Source: Bacteroidales bacterium
Lineage (GTDB): Bacteria > Bacteroidota > Bacteroidia > Bacteroidales > VadinHA17
Length of the DNA stretch: 48,074 nt
Reading direction: 5' to 3'
NCBI GenBank assembly: GCA_022865305.1
Contig: JALHSP010000139.1
Location: 1-48,074, forward strand
In this document: positions 37,285-46,572 of the stretch, in pieces
Layout of the letters: each line of letters starts with the position of its first letter
Position numbering within the stretch: the stretch's first letter is position 1
Notes under the pieces: model-generated
What the model was told of the DNA's origin: nothing
The model's database searches: none
The model's input: only the letters and a program-made list of their open reading frames with translations
Program-made: the position numbers and the translations under genes

Positions 37285-39969
37285 TTATGGTTTAATAAAC
37301 GATCCTACTATTTCCTTACGTAAATCCGGATTCTTATCAACAGAAATTACACTTACATATGGCTTGTTCCGGTCAATAACATTCAACTCCAGGTCTATTT
37401 TTTCTGTCTTGTTGCCTGACAGGTCTATTTGCTTTTTGTCAAAATTTGCTTTTGCATTAAAAGCTTTTATTTCTATCTCATGCTTTCCTTTCCCCGTAAT
37501 TGTAATCATAACAGCTACAACTCCATTATCTGACTGAATTGATTCTGTTTGTACTTGTATGTTTTTACCCAATTCCTGTCTTTGGGAGACAAATTGATCC
37601 TGAGAGTAATAGACTGACACTGCTCCGAGAAAACGGCTTACCGGTTCCACCCAGATCTCCTTGTATGTTGCATAGTTGGAGGCCGACCAATACGGTTTAT
37701 CTCCCGACATACAGTCCATCCCAACCGGTAATGATCCGACAACATCTTTAAGACAATAAGCAAAATGGGGTGCAAAATCATATCCTGTACCATACATCAA
37801 GCTTTGCCCGAATGGATTGGCCCCAAAAACCCATTCTAATTGTTTGCCTACAAGCTGCATCCCTTTGGAGTCATTTCGCAACCTGACAGCCTCAGCTAAT
37901 GCCCAGGTACCAGACATATGGATATTAGTGTTGCCGTGAAATGTAGCATCACGCCAGATAGGGAATGTTCGCAACACATACTCTTCGTTCAGAGGGGTAC
38001 CATCATTGAACTGTTGCAGATTGATCTCACGGCGCTTTTCATCCTTTTCTGCCATGATCTCCGATTTTTTCCATACTGAATTTGGCAACAGATCATATGG
38101 AGATGCAATCTGACTGCCCCGTTTCATGAAGAATTCACTATGAAGCACTACGGCGCTGTACCAGTCAATCCAGTTTTCGTGCTCAGGAAATTCCCGGCAC
38201 AGCATGGTTAATGCAATCAACGGGGCTTCTTCAAACGCGGCGTGATTATTATGTATTACTCTCTGGCGATTTGTATTTGTATAGAAATAACCCGTAATGG
38301 GAATACCATCCAGAAAATTCTGTTCCTGGCACTGCAGTAATAATCTTCCAAACTGAATCGCTTGTTCTTTGTACTTCTCCTCTCCTGTCATCTCACCCAG
38401 CAATAATGATGACGTCACGCCCCAGGCTGCCTCCTGGTAGCCTGCCTGATCCCAGATTTCGCGTGAAACTACCCCTGCCTGCCAATCCTCTACCGCTGCA
38501 ACTCGTGCCTTACCTGCTAATTCAGGATGTGATTTCTCCAGCATCACGGCTGCTTTGCTAAGAACAGCTGCTCCAAGAAAATTTTCCCAGGGCACATTCT
38601 GAGCAGGTGAGACAACATCATCAATCGTACCGACCTGGTTGTCCGTGTAGATCCGCATCGTGCTCCAGCTCATATGAAACCCATCTCCAAACCTTGTCTT
38701 CAGGAGCCACTCAAGCCCCCACGCAATCTCAGAACGTATCCTCTCTGCCACTTCACTAACGTCCTTTCGTTCCTCCAGAATTTCAAGGTTACGCATCATG
38801 GCGAAAGTGGCCATTGCTGTACGCCAGTAACCCTGAGAAAGGTCCCCCGCATCGTGCCAGCCACCATTGATGATCTTTTTCTCTTCTCCACGGAAGCCCT
38901 GCCAGTCCTTATGGCACGCCAGGTGGATACCCGGTACTGCGTATCCGCAACGCTCGCAGAAGAAAAAATTTATTGCTTTAAATACAGGCTGTATCCATAT
39001 GTCTTCGTTAACAGGAAACGGATTCGATTCCAGATTTCCACAGCGGATGCGGTAAATGCCCTCTTTATGAAGATCAGAAAAATCAAGCTGATGAAATACA
39101 CCGTTTTTATTTTCAACAACCTCAATATTGCCTGAAAATGTAACGCTGTCGTTTTGATTTATCAATTGAAAATTATCACCAGCATCACTCCCCACCAGGG
39201 CAATTTTTAAATCCCCGGGTCGGTAACCAACATGGCTGAATGAAAATTTCTCAGGTGCAACTGTCCATCCTTCGTATTGATCAGCAACAACACGCTGCAA
39301 TTCCAGCTTGTCAAAATCATAGGTCACGATACCTTCTTCTTCAGGATTATGTCCTCTCAGCATCTGTGTTATACTGAAGAGAGTCACTTTCTCCCTCTCG
39401 ATATGGGGTATTTCAAAAAGAACGTGATTCCACATGCCCGGCTTAAGGTCCTGGACAAAATGTGATTTTCCCGGGGTTAAAGTATTGTAAACAGTTTCTT
39501 TGTTCTCTATCCCCAGATAAATGCAATAAGTAGGCATTGATGTTGGATGTACGTAAACCCAGAATGATATCCGGTTAAACTCTGACCAGTCCTGAGGTGT
39601 GTTAAAATTCATCACTACGGATGAAGAGCCACCCTGACCTCCAATAAACGAGTTCCATTCACTTCGGTTTCGGGGCAGTCTATAAAACGCTGTGTCGCGT
39701 AATGAGGTACGGAATCGTAAGGATTGCTTACCGTCTTTTGCTCGATCCTGAGTATAACTCATTTCTCCTATTCCTGTAACCGTCCACCCTGTGTCATGCT
39801 CCATGTCGTCTATCAAACGGGAATCAAGAACAGTCTTCTTTTCCCACTGAACCATCAATGAATTCTCCTCGGGAACTGCCAGTGGGAATGAATCAAACTC
39901 ACTGGAATTTTTGTGAGTATTGCATGAAAATAATATGATTGATAATAATATCAAAAAGTGATTCTTCAT
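37285..39969 (-). CDS. GH9 glycoside hydrolase lipoprotein, tandem copy A (894 aa)
   Basis: The first enzyme gene after the SusC/SusD operon. Lipobox ILFSC (Cys16). Same modules as copy B: beta-sandwich (48-230), CelD_N Ig domain (242-322), GH9 barrel with D373 and D376 in GGWHDAGD, GANPFGQSLMYGTG, a probable catalytic acid near E771 in TYKEIWVEP, and a C-terminal beta domain (IEIKAFNAKANFDKKQIDLS). In copy A the GYGEGY-type Glu of copy B is a Thr (LMYGTGYDF). The C-terminus ends GSFIKP. It is probably a surface-anchored backbone-cleaving enzyme (inference). The intrinsic terminator at 40045-40080 lies between it and the SusC/SusD genes, so its expression should be lower than theirs or separately controlled. 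Confidence 0.93.
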   Translation of the reverse strand: MKNHFLILLSIILFSCNTHKNSSEFDSFPLAVPEENSLMVQWEKKTVLDSRLIDDMEHDTGWTVTGIGEMSYTQDRAKDGKQSLRFRTSLRDTAFYRLPRNRSEWNSFIGGQGGSSSVVMNFNTPQDWSEFNRISFWVYVHPTSMPTYCIYLGIENKETVYNTLTPGKSHFVQDLKPGMWNHVLFEIPHIEREKVTLFSITQMLRGHNPEEEGIVTYDFDKLELQRVVADQYEGWTVAPEKFSFSHVGYRPGDLKIALVGSDAGDNFQLINQNDSVTFSGNIEVVENKNGVFHQLDFSDLHKEGIYRIRCGNLESNPFPVNEDIWIQPVFKAINFFFCERCGYAVPGIHLACHKDWQGFRGEEKKIINGGWHDAGDLSQGYWRTAMATFAMMRNLEILEERKDVSEVAERIRSEIAWGLEWLLKTRFGDGFHMSWSTMRIYTDNQVGTIDDVVSPAQNVPWENFLGAAVLSKAAVMLEKSHPELAGKARVAAVEDWQAGVVSREIWDQAGYQEAAWGVTSSLLLGEMTGEEKYKEQAIQFGRLLLQCQEQNFLDGIPITGYFYTNTNRQRVIHNNHAAFEEAPLIALTMLCREFPEHENWIDWYSAVVLHSEFFMKRGSQIASPYDLLPNSVWKKSEIMAEKDEKRREINLQQFNDGTPLNEEYVLRTFPIWRDATFHGNTNIHMSGTWALAEAVRLRNDSKGMQLVGKQLEWVFGANPFGQSLMYGTGYDFAPHFAYCLKDVVGSLPVGMDCMSGDKPYWSASNYATYKEIWVEPVSRFLGAVSVYYSQDQFVSQRQELGKNIQVQTESIQSDNGVVAVMITITGKGKHEIEIKAFNAKANFDKKQIDLSGNKTEKIDLELNVIDRNKPYVSVISVDKNPDLRKEIVGSFIKP

Positions 39970-40000
39970 AATAAAATATATTATGGTTTAAAAACGATCC
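39970..40000 (-). repeat. Vestige of a GH9 3' end upstream of copy A
   Basis: The 31 bp directly upstream of GH9 copy A match the 32 bp upstream of copy B (37274-37305) at all but three bases and one indel. In the copy B context those bases are the last codons and stop of copy A plus the spacer. The same piece ahead of copy A, where no GH9 gene precedes it, therefore looks like the leftover 3' end of a former third copy or of the duplication unit. Confidence 0.7.
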
Positions 40001-40044
40001 GATGACTTATCTATTCGGGTAATAGTCCGTAACAAAACCGGGAT

Positions 40045-40080
40045 TTAAAAAATGTTGGGGGCTAATATACCCCCAACATT
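40045..40080 (-). terminator. Rho-independent terminator after the SusC/SusD operon
   Basis: On the minus strand AATGTTGGGGG (40080-40070) pairs perfectly with CCCCCAACATT (40061-40051) across an 8-nt loop, and six T residues follow (TTTTTT, including the last two stem bases). It lies 84 bp after the DUF3823-like gene stop and 76 bp before GH9 copy A. It should end or attenuate the SusC/SusD transcript. TAAATTTG at 40101-40094 resembles a -7 promoter element and has TTCG 20 bp upstream, so a start just ahead of the hairpin is possible but weak. Confidence 0.8.
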
Positions 40081-40163
40081 CATTCAGATTAGTCAAATTT
40101 AAAAATTGAATTTACTGATTTCGAAATGCTGTAAAAGTTTAATCGCTGCATCGTACCAAAATA

Positions 40164-40901
40164 TTAAAGTGCTATTTTAACATATGGTGCATAATTAGTC
40201 CTGATAGTACCTACTCCTGATTGATTTGCCATTGCACCTACCCTGAAATAGTAGTTTCTATGGACTCCAAATACAGCGCTATTTGCTGCCACATCAATAG
40301 ATAATGTATAGGGTGTTGCCGGATCGATCGTTGCTGCCGGGGAATACGTTCTTGCAGGCTGGCCGGTGCCGGTGGCAACAGTTTTTTTGATGTACTCACC
40401 TACATACATGTCGGTGAAAACATACAGTGTGATTTTCGAAAGTTTCACTGTTGGCTTTCCGGCTTCCAGGTTAAAAGTTGCATTTACCTTATTGGTTCCC
40501 GCATCGTAAGTAATTGAGCAATTTTTTACGCGAATAAATGGCACAACCAGGAACGTGACTTCATTTGCACCTGGTTTAACAACAAAATCATGCAATTCAT
40601 ACGGGAAGAAATTACAGCTCTGAAATACTATATCGTATGTACTTGCATAAACAAGGTTATTGCGAAATTCTCCATTTTGCTTTATAACATAATTTTGTAT
40701 AACCTCTGTCGAATATCCCTTTTCCCTCATGCCAATAGTTGAGCCTGTTTGAAGATCCTGTTCGACAAGTCCTCCGCCGACGCTATCCCTTATTGCTCCG
40801 AAAAATTGTGCATCAGGCAAAGGATAGTTGTCCTGTTCGCAAGAAGCTACAACCAAAATCAGACTGACAAATAGAGATAATGAATAAAATATTTTTTTCA
40901 T
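40164..40901 (-). CDS. DUF3823-like PUL lipoprotein, probable surface glycan-binding protein
   Basis: A 245-residue lipoprotein (VVASC, Cys21). It is all-beta in character, with an early FFGAIRDSVGGGLVEQDLQTG strand set and a C-terminal Ig-like part (KLSKITLYVFTDMYVGEYIKK, FRVGAMA). DUF3823 proteins occur directly after SusD homologues and are thought to help bind glycans at the cell surface. Binding residues cannot be named here. The gene starts 18 bp after the SusD stop and is the last gene before the terminator, so SusC, SusD and this protein form a three-gene transcript. Confidence 0.8.
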   Translation of the reverse strand: MKKIFYSLSLFVSLILVVASCEQDNYPLPDAQFFGAIRDSVGGGLVEQDLQTGSTIGMREKGYSTEVIQNYVIKQNGEFRNNLVYASTYDIVFQSCNFFPYELHDFVVKPGANEVTFLVVPFIRVKNCSITYDAGTNKVNATFNLEAGKPTVKLSKITLYVFTDMYVGEYIKKTVATGTGQPARTYSPAATIDPATPYTLSIDVAANSAVFGVHRNYYFRVGAMANQSGVGTIRTNYAPYVKIAL

Positions 40902-40919
40902 AACTATATAGATTACAGT

Positions 40920-42890
40920 TTAATATTGTGGATTTTGAACTAACTGGTTAGTTGCAGTACCTGGTATAGCGAGATAATAGGATCTTTCGGTGAATGTCCT
41001 TCCACCTGCTTGCTGATCATAGTAGTTAGTTGCTCTTAAAAACATGTACTTAGGTGGATTTTGACGCAAATCAAGTATTGGAATCAAAACCTTTCTCGTA
41101 CCCAGTGTATACAATGTATGCATATCTCTCCGTCGCACCAGGTCCCAATACCGGTGTCCTTCAAAGGCTAACTCTACCCTCCGTTCTTTAATGATGTTTT
41201 CGACTGTTGCCGGTATCTCATCAGTGTGAGCGGCTCTTTTACGGAGTGCGTTCAGGTAGGTCTTAGCCAATGCTGCATCACCCTGTCCGCTTTCAATGGC
41301 GGCTTCGGCGTAGTTGAGATAAATCTCAGCCAATCGAAAATCGATCCAGTCGACTTTTGAGCTCCATGCTGCACTATTAACAGTTTTGGCTTCCTGTAAG
41401 AATTTTTTAATAATGAAACCTGTGCTGGAATAATTTGCATCCCAGGAACCACCTAATTTTGCGAAACTCGAATAACCATATATGTTATTTGAGCCAAAAC
41501 AATAATATGTATTCCCATCGAGTCCAACTGCGGAACCGTCTGTAAAAACCAGTTTAGAACCATCTGTTTTGATTAGTCCGCCCTGACAATTAATAAGAAC
41601 ACCTTTCCACATAGAGCCTGGTAAAATGACACTACCCATCAGGCGCGCATCCTTGCCGGTAAAAATATCATACTGGTTGTCGTATGATATATAAGGTGCA
41701 GATATATCAAATGTTTTTGGATCAGTTAGATACTGATCTTCCACACCATCAGTACGGGTTTTCACCGGGATGCTCACTCCATTACCGTCATCAGTATAAT
41801 CTTCAAAGGCATCTACCTGATCGAGGGCAACACCGTACCTTGCAAACATATAGGGAGATCCCAGTTTGGTTTGTGTAGGTTGAAAATAAAGATCGGTACA
41901 GTGACCTTGCTGACTGGTTGTAGAACCATCGATATACGCTTTTTTGAAGATAACCTCTATATTAGCAGAGGGTGGGTCCTCGAACATGGTTTGGAAATTT
42001 TTGGCAGCTTCCGCTGCATTTGCCGGATTAGGTTTATAAAGCTGCTTTCCGGAATTATCAATAATCGCTTTTGATGCATTTATACACTGCAGATAGTAAT
42101 TATTAGCATCAGTTGAAGTCATACCGCCTACCAGCTTCAGGTTAACAGCGTCTCCTATAAGTGCAGCCTTATTCCAGTGTTTGGCTACTGAAGCTGCAAA
42201 AAGCGCTGCTCTGGACTTCAGGGCATAAGCTGCCCATTTGGATGCTCTAAAAGAACCTTCCTTCGGATCTACAGTTTCGGGTAAATCTGCTATAGCCAAA
42301 TCACACTCGCTTAATACGAAATCCCATGTTGCTTTTTCGGTGGCACGAGCAACATACAATGAGCTATCAGTGGGATCCGATGGTACTTGTTGCACTTCTG
42401 TTATTATAGGAACACCTCCATATCTTTTGGCTAAACCAAAATACTGATAAGCACGGACAAAGTGGCCTTCGGCTGAAAGACGTTTAAAAAGAGCATCATC
42501 CAGATCCAGGCTTTGTATAGTCGCAAAAAACTGATTCACCTGCCTGATCCCATTATAATCCCAATAACCATCACTAACTGAGCCAATGGATCCACCAGCA
42601 TTGCTTTGTATCACAGCTTCATCGGTATGACTGGCTAATGCCCAGCCACCATCAGAGTTATTGCTACCAGATTTTCCATGGAAGTTAAGAGAATAATTCG
42701 GTTCATAGTTGAAATCTTCCATCGGCATTTTATTGTAGACGGTTGCCAGAACAGTTTTAATCCCGGAGATATCAGAGAATACCTGTTCAGGAGATACCCT
42801 GTCTAAAGGCTCAATCTCAAGAAAATCTTTGCATGTTGTCAAAAACAGAGTGGCAGCAACAATTGATATAAATAATATTTTCGTTCTCAT
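40920..42890 (-). CDS. SusD/RagB-family outer-membrane glycan-binding lipoprotein
   Basis: A 656-residue lipoprotein (LFLTTC, Cys20). Typical SusD features are an early DFLEIEPLDRVSPEQVFSD segment, helical TPR-like repeats with FVRAYQYFGLAKRYGGVPIITE near residue 150, ASKWAAYALKSRAALFAAS near 215, and the C-terminal RAAHTDEIPATVENIIKERRVELAFEGHRYWDLVRRRD region, whose core ERRVELAFEGHRYWDL marks the family. It caps the SusC barrel and captures glycan at the surface. At 656 residues it is longer than many SusD proteins. The gene starts 12 bp after the SusC stop. Confidence 0.95.
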   Translation of the reverse strand: MRTKILFISIVAATLFLTTCKDFLEIEPLDRVSPEQVFSDISGIKTVLATVYNKMPMEDFNYEPNYSLNFHGKSGSNNSDGGWALASHTDEAVIQSNAGGSIGSVSDGYWDYNGIRQVNQFFATIQSLDLDDALFKRLSAEGHFVRAYQYFGLAKRYGGVPIITEVQQVPSDPTDSSLYVARATEKATWDFVLSECDLAIADLPETVDPKEGSFRASKWAAYALKSRAALFAASVAKHWNKAALIGDAVNLKLVGGMTSTDANNYYLQCINASKAIIDNSGKQLYKPNPANAAEAAKNFQTMFEDPPSANIEVIFKKAYIDGSTTSQQGHCTDLYFQPTQTKLGSPYMFARYGVALDQVDAFEDYTDDGNGVSIPVKTRTDGVEDQYLTDPKTFDISAPYISYDNQYDIFTGKDARLMGSVILPGSMWKGVLINCQGGLIKTDGSKLVFTDGSAVGLDGNTYYCFGSNNIYGYSSFAKLGGSWDANYSSTGFIIKKFLQEAKTVNSAAWSSKVDWIDFRLAEIYLNYAEAAIESGQGDAALAKTYLNALRKRAAHTDEIPATVENIIKERRVELAFEGHRYWDLVRRRDMHTLYTLGTRKVLIPILDLRQNPPKYMFLRATNYYDQQAGGRTFTERSYYLAIPGTATNQLVQNPQY

Positions 42891-42902
42891 ATCGTTACTT
42901 TT

Positions 42903-45900
42903 TTAGAAGTTAATACTAATACCAAAATTGTACGATCTTAACAAAGGATAGGTCAAGTCAGCCTGATAATCACCTTCGTTGCGTTCCGGGTCTAAGAATC
43001 TGATTGACTTCTGGCAGAAAGTGTATAAATTGAAGACATTCACAAAGAGTCTTACATTGTCAATTCTGACTTTTCTTGTAATGTTCGCAGGTACAGTATA
43101 CCCAACCTCAAGACTTTTGATTCTTAAATAAGTAGCATCCAAACGCCATCTGTCTGTAGTATTTCCGGCGGTAATACCTGTATTAGAATTTGTGAGAGCT
43201 TCCCATTCACCTGGTATCCATACGGTTGCCGGGTTAAAAGGATCAGCATTCGGATCTTCCGGATGCCATCTGTCTAAATATTTTGCCCATGTGGTTGGCA
43301 TTCTGCCATAACCCCAGATATCTCCATTTGTATTGTATACAGTAAACAAGGATGAACCCTGAAGCAACATATTCATATCGAAACCTTTCCAGGAAGCATC
43401 CAGGTTCATACCATACTGCAGGGGAGGGTTAGTACCTACACCTGCCCAAGAATCTGGCATCTGGTCGTCACCACTGATCCTTCCGTCTCCGTTTACATCA
43501 ACATTCTTTTGCATGCCAGGAAGCATCCTGGAGTTTCCGTTAGTACCTCCTATTAAAGGAGCATTTTCCTCAACATCAGTGACACTGGTATATACCCCAT
43601 CCCATCTGTATATCCACTCTCTGCCCTGAATTCGGCCATTCCCTTCCGTCGAGCTTTTCCATATGGAATAAGTGTTGGTGTAGGGAGCTTTTTCAACGTA
43701 AAGCAAATACCTGCGGGAGTAAGTAACGTTGGCACTCACGCCATACTCAAAATTCCCTATTTTATTTCTATGTGAGATCATCAGCTCATAACCTCTTACC
43801 TTATCACTATTAAGGTTTTCCTGAGGAAATGTTGCTCCGAAGGTATTGGGCACTGAGGTAATAGCGGTTGCCAGCAATCCCTCTCTCTCTTTTTCAAAAT
43901 AATCTGCTGTAAAGCCAAGTTTTCCCTTGAATAAGTCTATATCAATACCAATATCGGTTGTTTTAGTATTTATCCATGTCAGGTAATCATTCACCACTCC
44001 GGGAGCTACCATACCAAGTGTCAGAACGTTATCATCAAATACGTATCCGCCGCTTACTGAGCCAAATGTATAACCTGAATAATACTGGAATGCATTTCCG
44101 GCATCAGCCCCCATTTGACCATATGATCCTCTGAGTTTCAAGTTAGAAATGAAAGGAAGATTATTTTTGATAAATTGCTCTTCACTCATGCGCCATCCAA
44201 CTGAAATTGCCGGGAAAAATGCCCATCTTTTGGAAGGAGCATAACGGTATGAACCATCTTCCCTGAAACTGAATTCAAACAAATATTTACCCTTATAATC
44301 GTAGTTAAACCGGCCAATGTAAGATAAATATGCTTCTTCGGAACGATTCCCTGCAGTTGACTGATTGGTTAAACTACCCTGTCCGATAACATCACGTGTG
44401 TAGAGATCGTCATATTGTCTTCTGGCTTGTACATAATTCGAATTAAGTCTTCTCAATTCATGAACTAAAGTTGCACTGATGTTATGAGTATTCCCAATGG
44501 AAGTTTTGTACGAAATCCTGCTCTGTATGTTATACCGGTAAAAATTTGTAAGCCTGTTCTGAAAAGTTGACAAAGGCAAAGTACCAGGTACATCAGTACG
44601 GTAATCATACAGGTAATAACCTTTGTTCAAAGTTCTTGAATCAGCAATATTTCCATCATAAGCCGCCAAAAAACCCAATACTAATCCTTTTATAAAGGGT
44701 AACTGATAGTTTAAATCTATTGTTGTTTGATACTGCAAATTGCTATCCCAGACATATCCACATACACTTTCTGTCATCTGAGCCCATGGATTGACATTTT
44801 CGGCAGGGACAGAACTAAAATGCGTTGGATTGGCCAAAGTGTAAATACCAACTCCGCGATCAGCAACAATAATTCGTTTGAACAGCCAGAAATAAGAGGC
44901 GGGGGGCCTGGTTTGAGCATCATATTTGCCGGAAACTGAGACTTTTGCTTTAAATCCTTTAGCCAATTCAGCCTCCACATTCGTACGGAAGTTGTATTTG
45001 TCATATTGCTGAATCTCATTATTCACCAGAAGTCCATTATCACTCATATAACCCAGGCTTGTGTAAAAGGTAACATTTTCATTACCACCTTGTACGGAGA
45101 AATTGTGTTGTTGAGAATTTGTCCAATCCCTTATACAGATTTTATACCAGTCATAGTCCTGATAGCCTGGTTCAGTGCCAAGTCTCCATTTTTCAAGTTC
45201 TTCAGCACTGTAAGTAGGCGACTTCATTGTATTTTTATCTATCTCATTTTTCAACACCCTGTGTTCGTAAGCAGTCACAGATTCTTGTCTGTCAGTAGTA
45301 GTAGGCTGCTTAGTGGAAAACATTGAGGAATATGAGAATTTTGTTTTGCCTTTGGTCCCTGTTTTAGTTGTAACGATAATAACACCATTATCTGCATTCA
45401 TTCCATAGATTGCAGCAGCGGCATCTTTCAGAACAGAAATACTCGCAATATCATCAGGATTGAGTCGTTCAAAATCAGACATTCCATCACGAACCACTCC
45501 ATCAATAACCAATAATGGAGTACCAAAGCCCCTGATACTGATTAAACTGGAAAAAGTACCGGGTTCAGCTGTTGTCTGACGGATCTGAACACCCGGAATC
45601 TTACCTTGTACGCTGGCTGCAACACTGGTGGCTCTGGTAGACATAATTCCATCTGCCTTTATGGAAGCAACAGAACCTGTTAAAGTCTCCTTCCTCGCAG
45701 TTCCATAACCGATCACCACTACTTCTTCAAGGCCTGTTACCTCGGCAACAAGAGCAACATCAACTATTACTTTACCTGCAACAGGGATTTCCTGTGAAAC
45801 ATATCCCACAAATGAGAATACCAGAATAGCATTCCGATCGACTGAAGGTATTGTAAATTTCCCGTTTATATCGGAAATAGCACCAACAGTTGTTCCTTTT

Positions 45901-46139
45901 ACCTGGATATTCACTCCAGGCATGGTTTCTCTGGTTGAAGCATCGGTTATCGTACCTGATACACCTGCCTGCTGAGCTTCAGTTCCTTCAGTTGAAACGT
46001 TCGCTCCTTCGGAAGAGGCAGGAGTAGATAAGACATTTGAAACACTAACCACAATAATTAAAAATGCAATTTTAAGTACTGTGATTAGTTTTTTTAAGGC
46101 TGGGTTTATGTGTTCCCACAAATCAAAATTTTTCTTCAT
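42903..46139 (-). CDS. SusC/RagA-family TonB-dependent outer-membrane transporter
   Basis: A 1078-residue TonB-dependent receptor. After a signal region (about 1-38) and a Ser/Glu/Thr-rich stretch comes a CarboxypepD_reg-like domain (about 59-131; SGTITDASTRETMPGVNI, GKFTIPSV), a TonB-box-like EEVVVIGYGT at 139-148, the plug (ISIRGFGTPLLVIDGVV, YGMNADNGVIIVTTK) and a 22-strand-type beta barrel to the C-terminus. It imports oligosaccharides with its SusD partner, powered by TonB. No secretin/TonB N-terminal (STN) signalling domain is present, so it should not drive an anti-sigma cascade itself. It is the first gene of the operon, behind a 433-bp non-coding leader. Confidence 0.95.
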   Translation of the reverse strand: MKKNFDLWEHINPALKKLITVLKIAFLIIVVSVSNVLSTPASSEGANVSTEGTEAQQAGVSGTITDASTRETMPGVNIQVKGTTVGAISDINGKFTIPSVDRNAILVFSFVGYVSQEIPVAGKVIVDVALVAEVTGLEEVVVIGYGTARKETLTGSVASIKADGIMSTRATSVAASVQGKIPGVQIRQTTAEPGTFSSLISIRGFGTPLLVIDGVVRDGMSDFERLNPDDIASISVLKDAAAAIYGMNADNGVIIVTTKTGTKGKTKFSYSSMFSTKQPTTTDRQESVTAYEHRVLKNEIDKNTMKSPTYSAEELEKWRLGTEPGYQDYDWYKICIRDWTNSQQHNFSVQGGNENVTFYTSLGYMSDNGLLVNNEIQQYDKYNFRTNVEAELAKGFKAKVSVSGKYDAQTRPPASYFWLFKRIIVADRGVGIYTLANPTHFSSVPAENVNPWAQMTESVCGYVWDSNLQYQTTIDLNYQLPFIKGLVLGFLAAYDGNIADSRTLNKGYYLYDYRTDVPGTLPLSTFQNRLTNFYRYNIQSRISYKTSIGNTHNISATLVHELRRLNSNYVQARRQYDDLYTRDVIGQGSLTNQSTAGNRSEEAYLSYIGRFNYDYKGKYLFEFSFREDGSYRYAPSKRWAFFPAISVGWRMSEEQFIKNNLPFISNLKLRGSYGQMGADAGNAFQYYSGYTFGSVSGGYVFDDNVLTLGMVAPGVVNDYLTWINTKTTDIGIDIDLFKGKLGFTADYFEKEREGLLATAITSVPNTFGATFPQENLNSDKVRGYELMISHRNKIGNFEYGVSANVTYSRRYLLYVEKAPYTNTYSIWKSSTEGNGRIQGREWIYRWDGVYTSVTDVEENAPLIGGTNGNSRMLPGMQKNVDVNGDGRISGDDQMPDSWAGVGTNPPLQYGMNLDASWKGFDMNMLLQGSSLFTVYNTNGDIWGYGRMPTTWAKYLDRWHPEDPNADPFNPATVWIPGEWEALTNSNTGITAGNTTDRWRLDATYLRIKSLEVGYTVPANITRKVRIDNVRLFVNVFNLYTFCQKSIRFLDPERNEGDYQADLTYPLLRSYNFGISINF

Positions 46140-46572
46140 AACTTTGAAAAGTTTTTAATTAGGTTAATTTTAAAATAGTAACTTAGGATTACATACAGGA
46201 AGGCAATTCCTTCACGTTCCAGTTATTGCTGGGTAAAATTTTTCATAGGCAAATAGATTTTTAGGTTGACAATCAGGTTATTTGATGAAAAAGGTTAATT
46301 ATATATGTGATGATTACTTTTGTCCTATTATAAATCTCATCAATTTGTTTTTGCCGGAGTTTAATTAACTACTTTAAAGGTAAAAATAAGTTCCATAATT
46401 TCAAAATTTTCTTATTCATTATGCTTAAATATGGTTTATGGGTAATAGAAGTTCGAAATATAGGTGGCAGAAATCCGAAATATATTACTTCTTTAGTTGG
46501 ATAACTCTTTATTGATACTCTGAGTTAACCATAAACATCGTGTATTAAATTCATCCATTTCATCTCTTCATC
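46140..46572. other. 433-bp gene-free region upstream of SusC
   Basis: No credible ORF is present. As the space ahead of the SusC/SusD operon it should contain the operon promoter and probably a long 5' leader. I find no TTTG-N19/21-TAnnTTTG pair on the minus strand. The only structure noticed is the 9-bp direct repeat CGAAATATA at 46454-46462 and 46476-46484 (22-bp period, about two helical turns). That repeat is a candidate regulator site about 315 bp from the SusC start. Confidence 0.5.

Noticed and set aside
38674-39135. 153-residue plus-strand ORF, with a similar one at 36131-36514
   Set aside because: They are mirror images of the duplicated GH9 genes. Their similarity to each other only reflects the duplication.
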